Below, piece by piece: positions 39,194 through 48,928 of a DNA stretch of 64,000 nt. Under the pieces are notes generated by a model. That model was not told the origin of the DNA. It searched no databases and saw nothing but the letters and a program-made list of their open reading frames with translations. The stretch's first letter is position 1. Each line of letters opens with the position of its first letter. Location: positions 3,224,001 through 3,288,000 of the forward strand of contig NZ_CP030053.1 of assembly GCF_004114955.1 (NCBI RefSeq), written 5' to 3'. The position numbers and the translations under genes are program-made. This DNA comes from Bradyrhizobium guangzhouense (lineage in GTDB: Bacteria > Pseudomonadota > Alphaproteobacteria > Rhizobiales > Xanthobacteraceae).

Positions 39194-40492
39194 ATGACCT
39201 TCGCCAAGACCGCCAATGCGCCCGATTCGTTTTTCACCGCCTCGCTGGAGCAGGCCGACCCGGAAATCGCCGCCGCCATCAAGGGCGAGCTCGGCCGGCA
39301 GCGCCATGAAGTCGAGCTGATCGCCTCCGAGAACATCGTCAGCCGGGCTGTGCTGGAAGCGCAGGGCTCGGTCATGACGAACAAGTACGCAGAGGGTTAT
39401 CCGGGCGCGCGCTATTACGGCGGTTGTGAGTGGGTCGACGTCGCCGAGAACCTCGCGATCGATCGCGCCAAGAAACTGTTCGGCGCTGGCTTTGCCAACG
39501 TGCAGCCGAACTCGGGCAGCCAGATGAATCAGGCCGTGTTCCTGGCGCTGCTGCAGCCCGGCGACACCTTCATGGGCCTTGATCTGGCGGCCGGCGGCCA
39601 TCTCACCCACGGCTCGCCCGTCAACATGAGCGGCAAGTGGTTCAAGGCCTCGCACTACACCGTGCGTCGCGAGGACCAGATCATCGACATGGACGCGGTC
39701 GCGAGGCAGGCCGAAGAGGTCAAGCCGAAGCTGATCGTGGCCGGCGGCTCGGCCTATTCGCGTGCCTGGGACTTCAAGCGCTTCCGCGAGATCGCGGACA
39801 GCGTCGGTGCATACCTGCTGGTCGACATGGCGCATTTCGCGGGCCTCGTCGCCGGCGGCGTGCATGCCTCGCCGGTGCCTTATGCCCATGTCACCACGAC
39901 CACGACGCACAAATCGCTGCGCGGCCCGCGCGGTGGCCTCATGCTGTGGAACGATGAGGCGCTGACCAAGAAATTCAACTCGGCGATTTTCCCAGGCCTG
40001 CAGGGCGGCCCGTTGATGCATGTGATCGCGGCGAAGGCGGTGGCCTTCGGCGAGGCGCTGCGTCCGGACTTCAAGGTCTATGCGAAGAACGTCGTCGAGA
40101 ACGCCAAGGCGCTGGCCGAGGCGATGAAGAGCCACGGCTTCGACATTGTTTCCGGCGGCACCGATAACCATCTGATGCTGGTTGACCTCAGGCCGAAGGG
40201 CCTGAAGGGCAACGTCTCGGAGAAGGCGCTGGTCCGCGCCGCGATCACCTGCAACAAGAACGGCATTCCGTTCGACCCTCAATCGCCGTTCGTCACCTCC
40301 GGTATTCGTCTCGGCACCCCGGCGGCCACGACCCGCGGCTTCGGCGTCGCCGAATTCCAGCAGGTCGGCGGCATGATCGCCGAGGTCCTCAACGCGATCG
40401 CGCAGTCCGACGACGGCAAGGCGCCGCTGGTCGAGGCCGCGATCAAGGAACGGGTCAAGGCGCTCACCGACCGGTTCCCGATCTATCAGTAA
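39194..40492 (+). CDS. glyA: Serine hydroxymethyltransferase
   Basis: Interconverts serine and glycine with tetrahydrofolate, main source of one-carbon units. 432 residues. The PLP lysine is K240 ([17 protein letters not shown]). Other motifs: [47 protein letters not shown]. It is followed 15 bases later by nrdR, a common arrangement. The 282-base gap before it holds no recognised riboswitch. Confidence 0.97.
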   Translation: MTFAKTANAPDSFFTASLEQADPEIAAAIKGELGRQRHEVELIASENIVSRAVLEAQGSVMTNKYAEGYPGARYYGGCEWVDVAENLAIDRAKKLFGAGFANVQPNSGSQMNQAVFLALLQPGDTFMGLDLAAGGHLTHGSPVNMSGKWFKASHYTVRREDQIIDMDAVARQAEEVKPKLIVAGGSAYSRAWDFKRFREIADSVGAYLLVDMAHFAGLVAGGVHASPVPYAHVTTTTTHKSLRGPRGGLMLWNDEALTKKFNSAIFPGLQGGPLMHVIAAKAVAFGEALRPDFKVYAKNVVENAKALAEAMKSHGFDIVSGGTDNHLMLVDLRPKGLKGNVSEKALVRAAITCNKNGIPFDPQSPFVTSGIRLGTPAATTRGFGVAEFQQVGGMIAEVLNAIAQSDDGKAPLVEAAIKERVKALTDRFPIYQ

Positions 40493-40507
40493 GGCTGGGA
40501 TCAACGG

Positions 40508-40990
40508 ATGCGCTGCCCGAACTGCAACAGTCTCGATACGCAGGTAAAGGACTCGCGTCCGACCGAGGATTCTTCCGTCATCCGCAGGCGGCGCGTATGC
40601 GTCGCCTGCAATTTCCGCTTCACCACCTTCGAGCGCGTGCAGCTGCGCGAGCTCACGGTGATCAAGCGCAACGGCCGCCGCGTGCCGTTCGATCGCGACA
40701 AGCTGATGCGTTCGGTCTCGATCTCCTTGCGCAAGCGGCCGGTCGAGCCCGAAAGGGTCGAGAAGATGGTCTCCACCATCGTGCGCGAGCTCGAGACCGG
40801 GGGTGAGGCCGAGATCTCGTCGGAGGTGATCGGCGAGACCGTGATGGAGCATCTGCGCACGCTCGACGACGTCGCCTATGTGCGCTTCGCCTCCGTCTAT
40901 CGTAATTTCCGCGAGGCGAAGGATTTCGCCGACGTGCTCGGCGAGCTCTCCGGTGAGGAGGAAGCGCGGCTCGCCGCGATCCGCAAATGA
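40508..40990 (+). CDS. nrdR: Transcriptional repressor NrdR
   Basis: 160 residues. The zinc ribbon uses C3, C6, C31, C34 (RCPNC and RRVCVAC). The ATP-cone (about 48-138, [20 protein letters not shown] onwards) reads dATP/ATP levels and controls ribonucleotide reductase genes. Its stop overlaps ribD (ATGA), so regulator and riboflavin genes are coupled. No NrdR box was found beside it. Confidence 0.96.
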   Translation: MRCPNCNSLDTQVKDSRPTEDSSVIRRRRVCVACNFRFTTFERVQLRELTVIKRNGRRVPFDRDKLMRSVSISLRKRPVEPERVEKMVSTIVRELETGGEAEISSEVIGETVMEHLRTLDDVAYVRFASVYRNFREAKDFADVLGELSGEEEARLAAIRK

Positions 40991-42135
40991 TCTTCCGCAT
41001 CCTGGAGGATCAATTCGCGCAGAAGGCCCGCGAGTCCAGGGACGCCGATCGCCGCTTCATGCAGCTGGCGCTGGCGCTCGGCCGGCGCGGGCAGGGCCGC
41101 GTCTGGCCCAATCCCGCCGTCGGTGCCGTTATCGTCAAGGACGGCGTCATCGTCGGTCGCGGCTGGACACAGCCTGGTGGACGGCCGCATGCGGAGCCAG
41201 AGGCGCTGCGGCGTGCGGGCGAGGCGGCGCGTGGCGCCACGCTTTACGTCACGCTCGAGCCCTGCTCGCATTTCGGCAAATCGCCGCCGTGTGCCGATGC
41301 GGTGATCGCGGCCGGCGTCAAGCGCGTGGTGGCGGCGATCGAGGATCCCAATCCTGAAGTGGAGGGGCAGGGCCACGCGCGCCTGCGCGCCGCTGGCATC
41401 ACCGTGGATATCGGCCTGTGCGCAGCGGAGGCCGCGTTCGACCATGCCGGCCATTTCCGCCGCATCAGGGACAAGCGTCCACATGTGATCCTGAAGCTCG
41501 CGGTCTCGCCCGACGGCAAGATTGGCGCAGCCGGTGGCAAGCCGCTCGCGATCACGGGCGAAGCCGTCCGCAATCGCGTGCATCTGTTGCGCGCGCAGTG
41601 CGATGCGATCCTGGTCGGCATCGGCACGGTGCTGGCGGATGATCCGCAGCTCAATTGCCGCCTGCCGGGCATGGAAGCGCGTTCTCCGTTGCGCGTTGTC
41701 CTCGACCAGAGTTTGCGGATTCCCGCGTCCAGCAAGCTTGTTCGTTCTGCGCGCGAGACGCCGCTCTGGGTGATCGGATCGGAGCTCGCAGAAGCGGCAG
41801 CCGCGACACGTCTGGGCGCGGCCGGTGCGCAAATCCTGCGCATGCCACCGAATGGTGCATCCGGGCTCGACCTTCCGGCCGTGCTGCATGCGCTCGCCGA
41901 GAGGGGCATCACGCGGCTGATGGTCGAGGGCGGCAGCCGCGTTGCGGCCTCCTTCGTGTCCGCCGACCTGGTCGACCAAATCTGGCTGTTCCGCGGAGCG
42001 GAAGAGGTGGGCGCCGAAGGGGTCGATGCGCTCGATGCATTGCCCCTGTCGAAAATCACGCAGTCGCAGGCCTACAAGGTTCATGCTAGCGAGACATTCG
42101 GCCCCGATACTCTCACTGTCTACGAGCGCGCCTAA
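40987..42135 (+). CDS. ribD: Bifunctional diaminohydroxyphosphoribosylaminopyrimidine deaminase / 5-amino-6-(5-phosphoribosylamino)uracil reductase
   Basis: 382 residues. The deaminase domain has the zinc site H68-A-E70 ([10 protein letters not shown]) and C93/C102 ([16 protein letters not shown]). The reductase domain starts about 155 ([18 protein letters not shown]) with [13 protein letters not shown]. It makes the pyrimidine precursor in riboflavin synthesis. The N-terminal 24 residues before [12 protein letters not shown] are longer than usual. It is one base before ribE. Confidence 0.95.
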   Translation: MIFRILEDQFAQKARESRDADRRFMQLALALGRRGQGRVWPNPAVGAVIVKDGVIVGRGWTQPGGRPHAEPEALRRAGEAARGATLYVTLEPCSHFGKSPPCADAVIAAGVKRVVAAIEDPNPEVEGQGHARLRAAGITVDIGLCAAEAAFDHAGHFRRIRDKRPHVILKLAVSPDGKIGAAGGKPLAITGEAVRNRVHLLRAQCDAILVGIGTVLADDPQLNCRLPGMEARSPLRVVLDQSLRIPASSKLVRSARETPLWVIGSELAEAAAATRLGAAGAQILRMPPNGASGLDLPAVLHALAERGITRLMVEGGSRVAASFVSADLVDQIWLFRGAEEVGAEGVDALDALPLSKITQSQAYKVHASETFGPDTLTVYERA

Positions 42136-42136
42136 C

Positions 42137-42760
42137 ATGTTCACCGGCATTGTCACCGACATCGGCGAGATCGTCAGCTTCACGCCTGTGGCGCAGGGGC
42201 AATTGCACCGGTTGCGCATCGCCTGCAGCTACGACCAGGCCACCATCGCCGACGGCGCCTCGATCGCGAGCAACGGCGTCTGCCTCACTGTGGTCGCCTC
42301 CGGCGTCGCCGATGGCAAGGATTCTAATCAAAAGACCTGGTACGATGTCGATGCCGCCGCCGAGACGCTGGCGCTGACGACGGCAAAGCACTGGAGGCTG
42401 GGCACCAGGCTCAATCTCGAGCGTGCGCTCAAGATCGGTGACGAGCTCGGCGGCCACATCGTCGCCGGCCATGCCGACGGCATCGCCACCATCGTCAGCC
42501 GCGAGGACCTGCCTGACATGGCGCGGTTCGAGCTCTCGACGACGCGCGAGCTGGCGCGTTTCATCGCAACCAAAGGTTCGATCACGCTCGATGGCGTCTC
42601 GCTCACGGTTAACACGGTGACGGACACCAGCTTTTCGGTGCTGATCATCCCGCATACGTTGACGGTGACCACGATCGGCGGCTGGAAGGCAGGCGCTGAA
42701 GTGAATATCGAGGTCGATTTGATGGCCCGCTACGCGGCGCGGCTGGCGGAAATGAAGTGA
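42137..42760 (+). CDS. ribE: Riboflavin synthase alpha chain
   Basis: 207 residues from ATG 42137, directly after ribD. Dismutates two 6,7-dimethyl-8-ribityllumazine into riboflavin. Both repeats are visible: N-terminal MFTGIVTDIGEIVSF with SNGVCLTVVAS, and the internal HIVAGHADGIATI with GSITLDGVSLTVN, then IPHTLTVTTIG. The frame upstream (41942) belongs to ribD and is not part of it. Confidence 0.95.
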   Translation: MFTGIVTDIGEIVSFTPVAQGQLHRLRIACSYDQATIADGASIASNGVCLTVVASGVADGKDSNQKTWYDVDAAAETLALTTAKHWRLGTRLNLERALKIGDELGGHIVAGHADGIATIVSREDLPDMARFELSTTRELARFIATKGSITLDGVSLTVNTVTDTSFSVLIIPHTLTVTTIGGWKAGAEVNIEVDLMARYAARLAEMK

Positions 42761-42849
42761 CCGGCGAAGCCGGATTTGCGCTTTAAAACTTGGCTTACAC
42801 GCCTGCGGCGACTACATAACGCGCCGACCCAGTAGAACGGATTTAGACG

Positions 42850-43341
42850 ATGGCAGACGCGCGGCGCGCACCCCTGAAGGACCAGACCGACATTTCCGGC
42901 GCACGGGCGCTGATCGTCGAGGCGCGGTTCTATGATGATCTCCAGGACGCGCTTCTGGACGGCGCGGTCATCGAACTCAAGGCGGCCGGCCTGATCCATG
43001 ACGTCATCACGGTTCCTGGCGCACTGGAGATCCCGGCCGCGGTTGCCATCGCAGTCGATGCGGCTGCGGCAAACGGCAAGCCCTACGACGCCGTGATTGC
43101 GCTCGGCTGCGTGATCCGCGGCGACACCATTCATTTCGAGATCGTCTCGCAGGAATCCTCGCGCGCGCTGATGGACCTTGCGGTTGCGCGAAAACTGCCG
43201 CTCGGCAATGGCATTCTCACCGTCAACACTGAGGACCAGGCTTGGGCACGGGCGCGTGCCAGCGAGCTCAACAAGGGCGGCGATGCCGCGCGCGCGGCGC
43301 TTGCAATGCTGCGCATCAAGCGCCGCCTGGCGCGGGCCTGA
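42850..43341 (+). CDS. ribH: 6,7-dimethyl-8-ribityllumazine synthase
   Basis: 163 residues. Condenses the pyrimidine with dihydroxybutanone phosphate. Signature pieces are [49 protein letters not shown] (catalytic His in the GDTxHF loop) and [16 protein letters not shown]. Spacing of 89 bases after ribE and 3 bases before nusB. A typical 60-mer-forming length. Confidence 0.95.
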   Translation: MADARRAPLKDQTDISGARALIVEARFYDDLQDALLDGAVIELKAAGLIHDVITVPGALEIPAAVAIAVDAAAANGKPYDAVIALGCVIRGDTIHFEIVSQESSRALMDLAVARKLPLGNGILTVNTEDQAWARARASELNKGGDAARAALAMLRIKRRLARA

Positions 43342-43344
43342 GCC

Positions 43345-43839
43345 ATGGCTGAGATCAGGAAACCGGCCGCGCCCGCGGAGAAGAAAGCCAACCGGCGCGG
43401 TGCGGCGCGGCTCGCAGCCGTTCAGGCGCTGTACCAGATGGACATCGCCGGTGCCGGCATCAATGACATCTTTGCCGAGTTCGAAAGCCACTGGCTCGGC
43501 AACGAGGTCGAGGGTGACACCTATTTGCCGGCGGAAGCGGCATTCTTCCGCGACGTCGTCTCCGGCGTCGTGCGCGACCAGAAGAAGCTCGATCCGCTGA
43601 TCGACGAGGCGCTATCGAAGGGCTGGCCCTTGAAGCGGATCGAGGCGATCCTGCGCGCGGTGCTGCGGGCAGGGGCCTATGAGCTGCAGCATCGCAAGGA
43701 CGTGCCCGGCCGCGTCGTCGTGTCCGAATATGTCGATGTCGCCAATGCCTTCGTCGACCGCGAGGAGACCGGCATGGTCAATGCCGTGCTCGACCAGATC
43801 GGCCGCCAGTTTCGCGGCGACGAGTTCGGGCGGGTGTAG
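43345..43839 (+). CDS. nusB: Transcription antitermination protein NusB
   Basis: 164 residues, all helical. The N-terminal ANRRGAARLAAVQALYQMDIA and middle WPLKRIEAILRAVLRAGAYEL with SEYVDVANAFVD are family markers. Binds boxA RNA with NusE in rRNA antitermination. A basic N-terminal tail (RKPAAPAEKKANRRG) is present. Directly after ribH, the common order. Confidence 0.96.
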   Translation: MAEIRKPAAPAEKKANRRGAARLAAVQALYQMDIAGAGINDIFAEFESHWLGNEVEGDTYLPAEAAFFRDVVSGVVRDQKKLDPLIDEALSKGWPLKRIEAILRAVLRAGAYELQHRKDVPGRVVVSEYVDVANAFVDREETGMVNAVLDQIGRQFRGDEFGRV

Positions 43840-43853
43840 GTGCACATTCCGCT

Positions 43854-43954
43854 GTCATCACCCGCGAAGGCGGGTGATCTAGTACGCCGCGGCAGCGGTT
43901 ATTGACATCGGGTGTCTCGGCGTACTGGATCGCCCGGTCAAGCCGGGCGATGAC
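43854..43954. repeat. Interspersed inverted repeat, type D (GTCATC-ACCCG...CGGGCGATGAC)
   Basis: GTCATCACCCGCGAAGGCGG starts the left arm at 43854; the right arm GGATCGCCCGGTCAAGCCGG reaches GATGAC at 43954. The middle repeats AGTACGCCG / CGGCGTACT. The arms pair imperfectly. It lies between nusB and thiL and resembles common interspersed elements of Bradyrhizobium. Confidence 0.75.
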
Positions 43955-43977
43955 CGTGGAGTTTGGGGTTAGCGCCG

Positions 43978-44967
43978 ATGACGAACGCACCGGAAACCTC
44001 GGCCGAAGACTCCCTCATCGCGCGCTATTTCAAGCCGTTGGCGACCGATCCCGGTGCACTTGCCCTGGTCGATGATGCCGCGATCCTGTCCTCGTCCGGC
44101 GAAGACATCGTCGTCACCACCGACGCGGTGGTCGAGGGCGTGCATTATCTTGCCACCGATCCCCCCGATACCGTCGCGCGCAAGGCGCTGCGGGTGAACC
44201 TGTCTGATCTTGCCGCCAAGGGCGCTTCACCTGCCGGATTCGTGCTGACCTTGGCGCTGCGCAGCAAGGAGGATGCCTGGCTGAGACCGTTCGCCGATGC
44301 ACTCGGCGAGGACGCCAAGACCTTTGCGTGCCCGCTGCTCGGCGGCGATACGGTGTCGACGCCGGGACCGCAGATGATCTCGATCACGGCCTTCGGGCGC
44401 GTGCCGAAAGGGCGGATGGTTGGCCGCACCGGCGCAAGGCCGGGCGACCTCGTCTTTGTGACGGGCACGATCGGCGATGCCGCGCTGGGCCTCGATGTGC
44501 TGACGGGCGGTGCGGCCGCTGCCGCGGTGACCGACCCCGCTGCTCGGGGCTACCTGATCGATCGCTATCGCGTTCCACGGCCGCGCAATGCGCTGGCGAG
44601 CATCGTGCGCGACCATGCAAGCGCCGGCATGGACGTGTCGGATGGCCTGGCAGGCGATCTCGCCAAGCTCTGCGCTGCCTCGGGTGTCAGTGCGGTGATC
44701 AACGCGCACCATGTTCCCGCGTCACCGGCCGCCGCCATCGCAGTCCCCGTCGTCGGGCTCGAGAAGCTTGTGTCGGGTGGTGACGACTATGAGATCCTGT
44801 GCACGGTTCCGGAAGGACGCAGCGCTGCCTTCTCGCGACAGGCCGCGCTGGCCGGGGTCGAGGTCGCGGTGATCGGCACCATTATTTCCGGCCAGGGGGC
44901 GCCGCAATGGATCGACGCGCAGGGCCGCGAGGTTACGCTGTGGCGATTGTCCTATAGCCATTTCTAG
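43978..44967 (+). CDS. thiL: Thiamine-monophosphate kinase
   Basis: 329 residues from ATG 43978; a TTG 15 bases upstream is not preferred. Makes thiamine diphosphate from thiamine phosphate. Motifs: LVDDAAILSSSGEDIVVTTDAVVEGVHY with acidic Mg/ATP site, NLSDLAAKGASPAGF, GGDTVSTPGP, GMDVSDGLAGDLAKLC, SGGDDYEILCTV. It follows the riboflavin genes and nusB, separated by the type D repeat. Confidence 0.95.
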   Translation: MTNAPETSAEDSLIARYFKPLATDPGALALVDDAAILSSSGEDIVVTTDAVVEGVHYLATDPPDTVARKALRVNLSDLAAKGASPAGFVLTLALRSKEDAWLRPFADALGEDAKTFACPLLGGDTVSTPGPQMISITAFGRVPKGRMVGRTGARPGDLVFVTGTIGDAALGLDVLTGGAAAAAVTDPAARGYLIDRYRVPRPRNALASIVRDHASAGMDVSDGLAGDLAKLCAASGVSAVINAHHVPASPAAAIAVPVVGLEKLVSGGDDYEILCTVPEGRSAAFSRQAALAGVEVAVIGTIISGQGAPQWIDAQGREVTLWRLSYSHF

Positions 44968-45069
44968 GCCCTGACAGACCCGTGGTTCGCCGGGATGCGC
45001 GGGCTGGCTCTCCGATTTCCGGCGACGTCAGGGTAATATCGGCAATCGCAACGGACGGGCTTGATTCGG

Positions 45070-45675
45070 ATGACAGCAGCTTCAACGGCCGGCACGCTGC
45101 AGATTGTTCCCGGCAGGGAATGCGGAAGCTGCTCGCTGTGCTGCAAGGTCTACGACATTGCCGAGATTGGGAAGGCCGCGGGCAAATGGTGCGGGCAATG
45201 CAAGCCCGGCCGCGGCTGCAAGATCCACGACAATCTGCCGACCCAGTGCGCCGAGTTTAACTGCCTCTGGCGCACCGACGCGGCGATGCCGGCGCAGTGG
45301 AAGCCCGACCAGGCGAAGATGGTGGCCTCCATTCAGCCGATCACCCGGAACATCCAGATCCAGGTCGATCCCGGCTTGCCGTCGGCGTGGAGCCGACAGC
45401 CCTATCACGATCACCTGCGGCAGTGGGCCAAGAAGAACATGCCGAAGGGCATTTACGTCGTGGTCTTCGTTAATGACCAGGCGACGCTGGTGCTGCCGGA
45501 CCAGGACGTGCCACTCGGCCCTCTGACGCCCGAGCAGACCATAGCGGTTCGCCTGGAGCCCGGTCCGAACGGCGGCGTCTATGAGATCAAGGTCTCGACG
45601 ACGCGGACCATGCCGGACGGCCAAACGATCGAGGTCGGATCCACGTCCCGCTATCCCGTGAGGTCGGCGGCTTAA
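45070..45675 (+). CDS. YkgJ-like cysteine-cluster protein, first copy
   Basis: 201 residues from ATG 45070. The N terminus has the CxxCxxCC zinc/iron-chelating pattern: ECGSCSLCCKVYDI, then KWCGQCKPGRGCKIHD and CAEFNCLW, giving about ten cysteines. The rest is a beta-rich domain (RNIQIQVDPGLPSAWSRQP, then IYVVVFVNDQATLVLPDQD). It is cytosolic. It is a close paralogue of the next gene. Metal binding is expected from the family; the substrate role is unknown. Confidence 0.8.
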   Translation: MTAASTAGTLQIVPGRECGSCSLCCKVYDIAEIGKAAGKWCGQCKPGRGCKIHDNLPTQCAEFNCLWRTDAAMPAQWKPDQAKMVASIQPITRNIQIQVDPGLPSAWSRQPYHDHLRQWAKKNMPKGIYVVVFVNDQATLVLPDQDVPLGPLTPEQTIAVRLEPGPNGGVYEIKVSTTRTMPDGQTIEVGSTSRYPVRSAA

Positions 45676-45751
45676 GGCCAGCCTTTCGCAATCCCCGCGA
45701 AAGCCTGCGGATTTATCAGCGCCGGCAGGTGGGCAGCTGGTGGGTGTTCGG

Positions 45752-46360
45752 ATGACGACGGTCGGTTCGGCGGCGGGCGAGGCTTCGATTGCCCAGGAGC
45801 GCGCGTGCGGAAGCTGTACGCTCTGTTGCAAGGTCTACAACGTGGTCGCGTTCGGCAAGCCCGCCGGCGCGTGGTGCTCACATTGCGAGCCCACCTTGGG
45901 CTGCGCGATCCACGACAGCAGGCCAGGCGAGTGCGCGGTGTTCGATTGTCTCTGGAAAACCATGCCGGCGCTGCCCATGCACTGGAAGCCCGATCAGGCG
46001 AAAATGGTGTTGACGGTGCATCCAACGACCAACAACATCCAGGTCGTGGTCGATCCCGACCTGCCATCGGCCTGGACGCGGCAGCCTTATCACAGCCAGT
46101 TGCGCGTGCTGGCGAAGAGCAACATGGCCAAAGGCCATCTCGTGATCGTGTTCGTTGGCGAGCAGGCGACGTTGATCCTGCCTGATCAGGACGTGCCGCT
46201 CGGTATCCTCACGCTCGACCGGGTCGTTTCGGTGGCGCTGGAGCCGGGCCCCGGTGGTGCCGCCTACGAGGTCAAGATCTACGCCAGGCGCGCAACGACC
46301 GGCGGCCAGACCTTGGAATTAGCATCAGCCTCCCGTCATCCCGTGAGATCGGCGGCCTGA
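45752..46360 (+). CDS. YkgJ-like cysteine-cluster protein, second copy
   Basis: 202 residues from ATG 45752 (GTG 45740 is an alternative). The same layout as the first copy: RACGSCTLCCKVYNVVAFG, WCSHCEPTLGCAIHD, CAVFDCLWK, WKPDQAKMVL, NIQVVVDPDLPSAWTRQPY, and DQDVPLG. Both end in similar HPVRSAA/YPVRSAA tails. This indicates a tandem duplication with about half of residues changed, so both copies have been kept for long. Confidence 0.8.
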   Translation: MTTVGSAAGEASIAQERACGSCTLCCKVYNVVAFGKPAGAWCSHCEPTLGCAIHDSRPGECAVFDCLWKTMPALPMHWKPDQAKMVLTVHPTTNNIQVVVDPDLPSAWTRQPYHSQLRVLAKSNMAKGHLVIVFVGEQATLILPDQDVPLGILTLDRVVSVALEPGPGGAAYEVKIYARRATTGGQTLELASASRHPVRSAA

Positions 46361-46468
46361 GGAACCGCAGGCGCTCGGGATTAGGTCTAAATACCTGCCG
46401 AGATCGGCTTTTTCGCACCTATCTGGCGTTGCACCCTCAATTTGATTTTGGCAAGCTTGTGGCCGACT

Positions 46469-46490
46469 AAAGCCGCCTGCGGGCGGCTTT
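46469..46490 (+). terminator. Terminator-like hairpin before hppA
   Basis: AAAGCCGCC / GGCGGCTTT with a TGCG loop, followed by GTTC. It lies 108 bases after the second cysteine-cluster gene and 84 bases before hppA, so it separates the units. Confidence 0.75.
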
Positions 46491-46574
46491 GTTCAAAATC
46501 AAGGCGCCGCACCGCACGACGGACAACAAAAGGCGCCGGGGGTACGTAGATCAAGGATCTGAGGCAAAAATCAC

Positions 46575-48695
46575 ATGACAGCATTATGGTTGATAGTGCT
46601 CTGCGGAGTGCTTTCCGTCGCCTACGCGATTTGGGCGACGTCTTCGGTGTTGAGTGCGGATGCGGGGTCGCCGCGCATGCAGGAGATCGCGGGAGCTGTG
46701 CGTGAAGGCGCACAGGCTTATCTCCGGCGCCAGTACACCACGATCGGCATCGTCGGCATCGTCATCTTCGTGCTGCTTGCCTATTTCCTCGGCCTTTATG
46801 TCGCGATCGGTTTCGCCATCGGCGCCATCCTGTCGGGAGCCGCCGGCTTCATCGGCATGAACGTGTCGGTCCGCGCCAATGTGCGCACCGCCCAGGCCGC
46901 GACGACGTCGCTCGCCGGTGGCCTCGAGCTCGCGTTCAAGGCGGGTGCGATCACCGGCATGCTGGTAGCGGGTCTCGCGCTGTTAGGGGTGACGCTCTAC
47001 TTCGCGTTCCTGGTTCACTCGCTGAACCTCGCGCCCGATAGCCGCACCGTGGTCGACGCCATGGTGGCGCTCGGCTTCGGCGCCTCGCTGATCTCGATCT
47101 TCGCCCGTCTCGGCGGCGGCATCTTCACCAAGGGTGCGGATGTCGGCGGCGATCTCGTCGGCAAGGTCGAGGCGGGCATTCCCGAGGATGATCCGCGCAA
47201 CCCCGCCACCATCGCCGACAACGTCGGTGACAATGTCGGCGACTGCGCCGGCATGGCGGCCGACCTGTTCGAGACCTATGCGGTGACCGCGGTCGCCACC
47301 ATGGTGCTGGCGGCGATCTTCTTCGCCAAGACGCCAATCCTCGCCAACATGATGACGCTGCCGCTCGCCATTGGCGGCATCTGCATCATCACCTCGATCA
47401 TCGGCACGTTCTTCGTCAAGCTCGGGCCGAGCCAGTCGATCATGGGCGCGCTCTACAAGGGCCTGATCGCAACCGGCGTGCTGTCGCTGATCGGCATTGC
47501 CGTGGTGATCTATTATCTGATCGGCTTCGGCAAGCTCGAGGGCGTCGATTATACCGGCATGGCGCTGTTCGAGTGCGGCGTGGTCGGCCTCGTCGTCACC
47601 GCGCTGATCATCTGGATCACCGAGTACTACACCGGCACGGACTATCGCCCGGTGAAGTCGATCGCCCAGGCCTCGGTTACCGGTCACGGCACCAACGTGA
47701 TCCAGGGCCTCGCCGTTTCGATGGAGGCGACCGCCCTGCCTGCGATCGTCATCATCGCCGGTATCCTGGTCACCTACAGCCTGGCCGGCCTGTTCGGCAT
47801 CGCGATCGCGACCGCCACCATGCTGGCGCTGGCCGGCATGGTCGTCGCGCTCGACGCCTTCGGACCGGTGACTGACAACGCCGGTGGCATCGCCGAGATG
47901 GCGGGCCTGCCCAAGGAGGTGCGCAAATCGACCGACGCGCTCGACGCGGTCGGCAACACCACCAAGGCGGTGACCAAGGGCTACGCGATCGGCTCCGCCG
48001 GTCTCGGCGCCCTGGTGCTGTTCGCGGCCTACAACCAGGACCTCAAGTTCTTCGTTGGGGACAGCGCGAACCACGCTTATTTCGCCGGCGTCAATCCGGA
48101 CTTCTCGCTGAACAACCCTTATGTGGTGGTGGGCCTCCTGTTTGGCGGCTTGCTGCCGTATCTGTTCGGCGCGATGGGCATGACCGCGGTCGGCCGTGCA
48201 GCCGGCGCGATCGTCGAGGAGGTGCGGCGCCAGTTCCGCGAGAAGCCGGGCATCATGCAGGGCACCGACAAGCCTGACTACGGCAAGGCGGTCGACCTGC
48301 TGACGCGCGCGGCGATCAAGGAGATGATCATCCCCTCGCTGCTTCCGGTGCTGTCGCCGATCGTTGTCTACTTCGTGATCTACGCGATCGCGGGCGGCGG
48401 CGTCGCCGGCAAGTCGGCGGCGTTCTCGGCCGTCGGCGCCATGCTGCTCGGCGTGATCGTGACGGGCCTGTTCGTCGCGATCTCGATGACCTCGGGCGGC
48501 GGCGCCTGGGACAATGCCAAGAAGTACATCGAGGACGGCCACTTCGGCGGCAAGGGCTCCGATGCCCACAAATCCGCGGTGACAGGCGACACCGTCGGCG
48601 ATCCCTACAAGGACACCGCGGGCCCCGCGGTGAACCCGATGATCAAGATCACCAACATCGTGGCCTTGCTGCTGCTGGCGATCCTGGCGCACTGA
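46575..48695 (+). CDS. hppA: H+-translocating membrane pyrophosphatase, K+-independent type
   Basis: 706 residues, about 16 membrane segments. Hydrolyses PPi to pump protons. Acidic catalytic motifs: [40 protein letters not shown] and a later [13 protein letters not shown]. The K+-dependence signature reads [11 protein letters not shown] with K464 and T467, the K+-independent state. Length is normal for H+-PPase. Followed by a strong terminator. Confidence 0.96.
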   Translation: MTALWLIVLCGVLSVAYAIWATSSVLSADAGSPRMQEIAGAVREGAQAYLRRQYTTIGIVGIVIFVLLAYFLGLYVAIGFAIGAILSGAAGFIGMNVSVRANVRTAQAATTSLAGGLELAFKAGAITGMLVAGLALLGVTLYFAFLVHSLNLAPDSRTVVDAMVALGFGASLISIFARLGGGIFTKGADVGGDLVGKVEAGIPEDDPRNPATIADNVGDNVGDCAGMAADLFETYAVTAVATMVLAAIFFAKTPILANMMTLPLAIGGICIITSIIGTFFVKLGPSQSIMGALYKGLIATGVLSLIGIAVVIYYLIGFGKLEGVDYTGMALFECGVVGLVVTALIIWITEYYTGTDYRPVKSIAQASVTGHGTNVIQGLAVSMEATALPAIVIIAGILVTYSLAGLFGIAIATATMLALAGMVVALDAFGPVTDNAGGIAEMAGLPKEVRKSTDALDAVGNTTKAVTKGYAIGSAGLGALVLFAAYNQDLKFFVGDSANHAYFAGVNPDFSLNNPYVVVGLLFGGLLPYLFGAMGMTAVGRAAGAIVEEVRRQFREKPGIMQGTDKPDYGKAVDLLTRAAIKEMIIPSLLPVLSPIVVYFVIYAIAGGGVAGKSAAFSAVGAMLLGVIVTGLFVAISMTSGGGAWDNAKKYIEDGHFGGKGSDAHKSAVTGDTVGDPYKDTAGPAVNPMIKITNIVALLLLAILAH

Positions 48696-48716
48696 GCGTC
48701 ACAGACGATGCAGGAC

Positions 48717-48744
48717 AAACCCCGCGGCGTGAGCCGCGGGGTTT
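48717..48744 (+). terminator. Rho-independent terminator after hppA
   Basis: A perfect 12-bp stem AAACCCCGCGGC / GCCGCGGGGTTT, loop GTGA, then TTGTTT. 22 bases after the stop codon. Confidence 0.92.
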
Positions 48745-48782
48745 TTGTTTGACGGACGCTCGCAATGACGCGATCTGCATAC

Positions 48783-48896
48783 GTAGGGTGGATTAGCGAA
48801 GCGTGATCCACCATGGTTCGTTTCCGCAGAGGCAGAAGAGGTGGGTTACGCCTTGCTAACAGCGCTTCGCGCAGTCGCAGGGCTAACCGACCCTAC
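48783..48896. repeat. Intergenic inverted repeat, type A, decayed copy
   Basis: Left arm GTAGGGTGGATTAGCG at 48783; the right side ends ACCGACCCTAC at 48896, with a 30-base insertion-like TTGCTAACAGCGCTTCGC stretch interrupting it. The arms no longer pair fully. Confidence 0.7.
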
Positions 48897-48928
48897 GAAG
48901 CTGGCGCTCAGCAACCACGACAGCGCCA

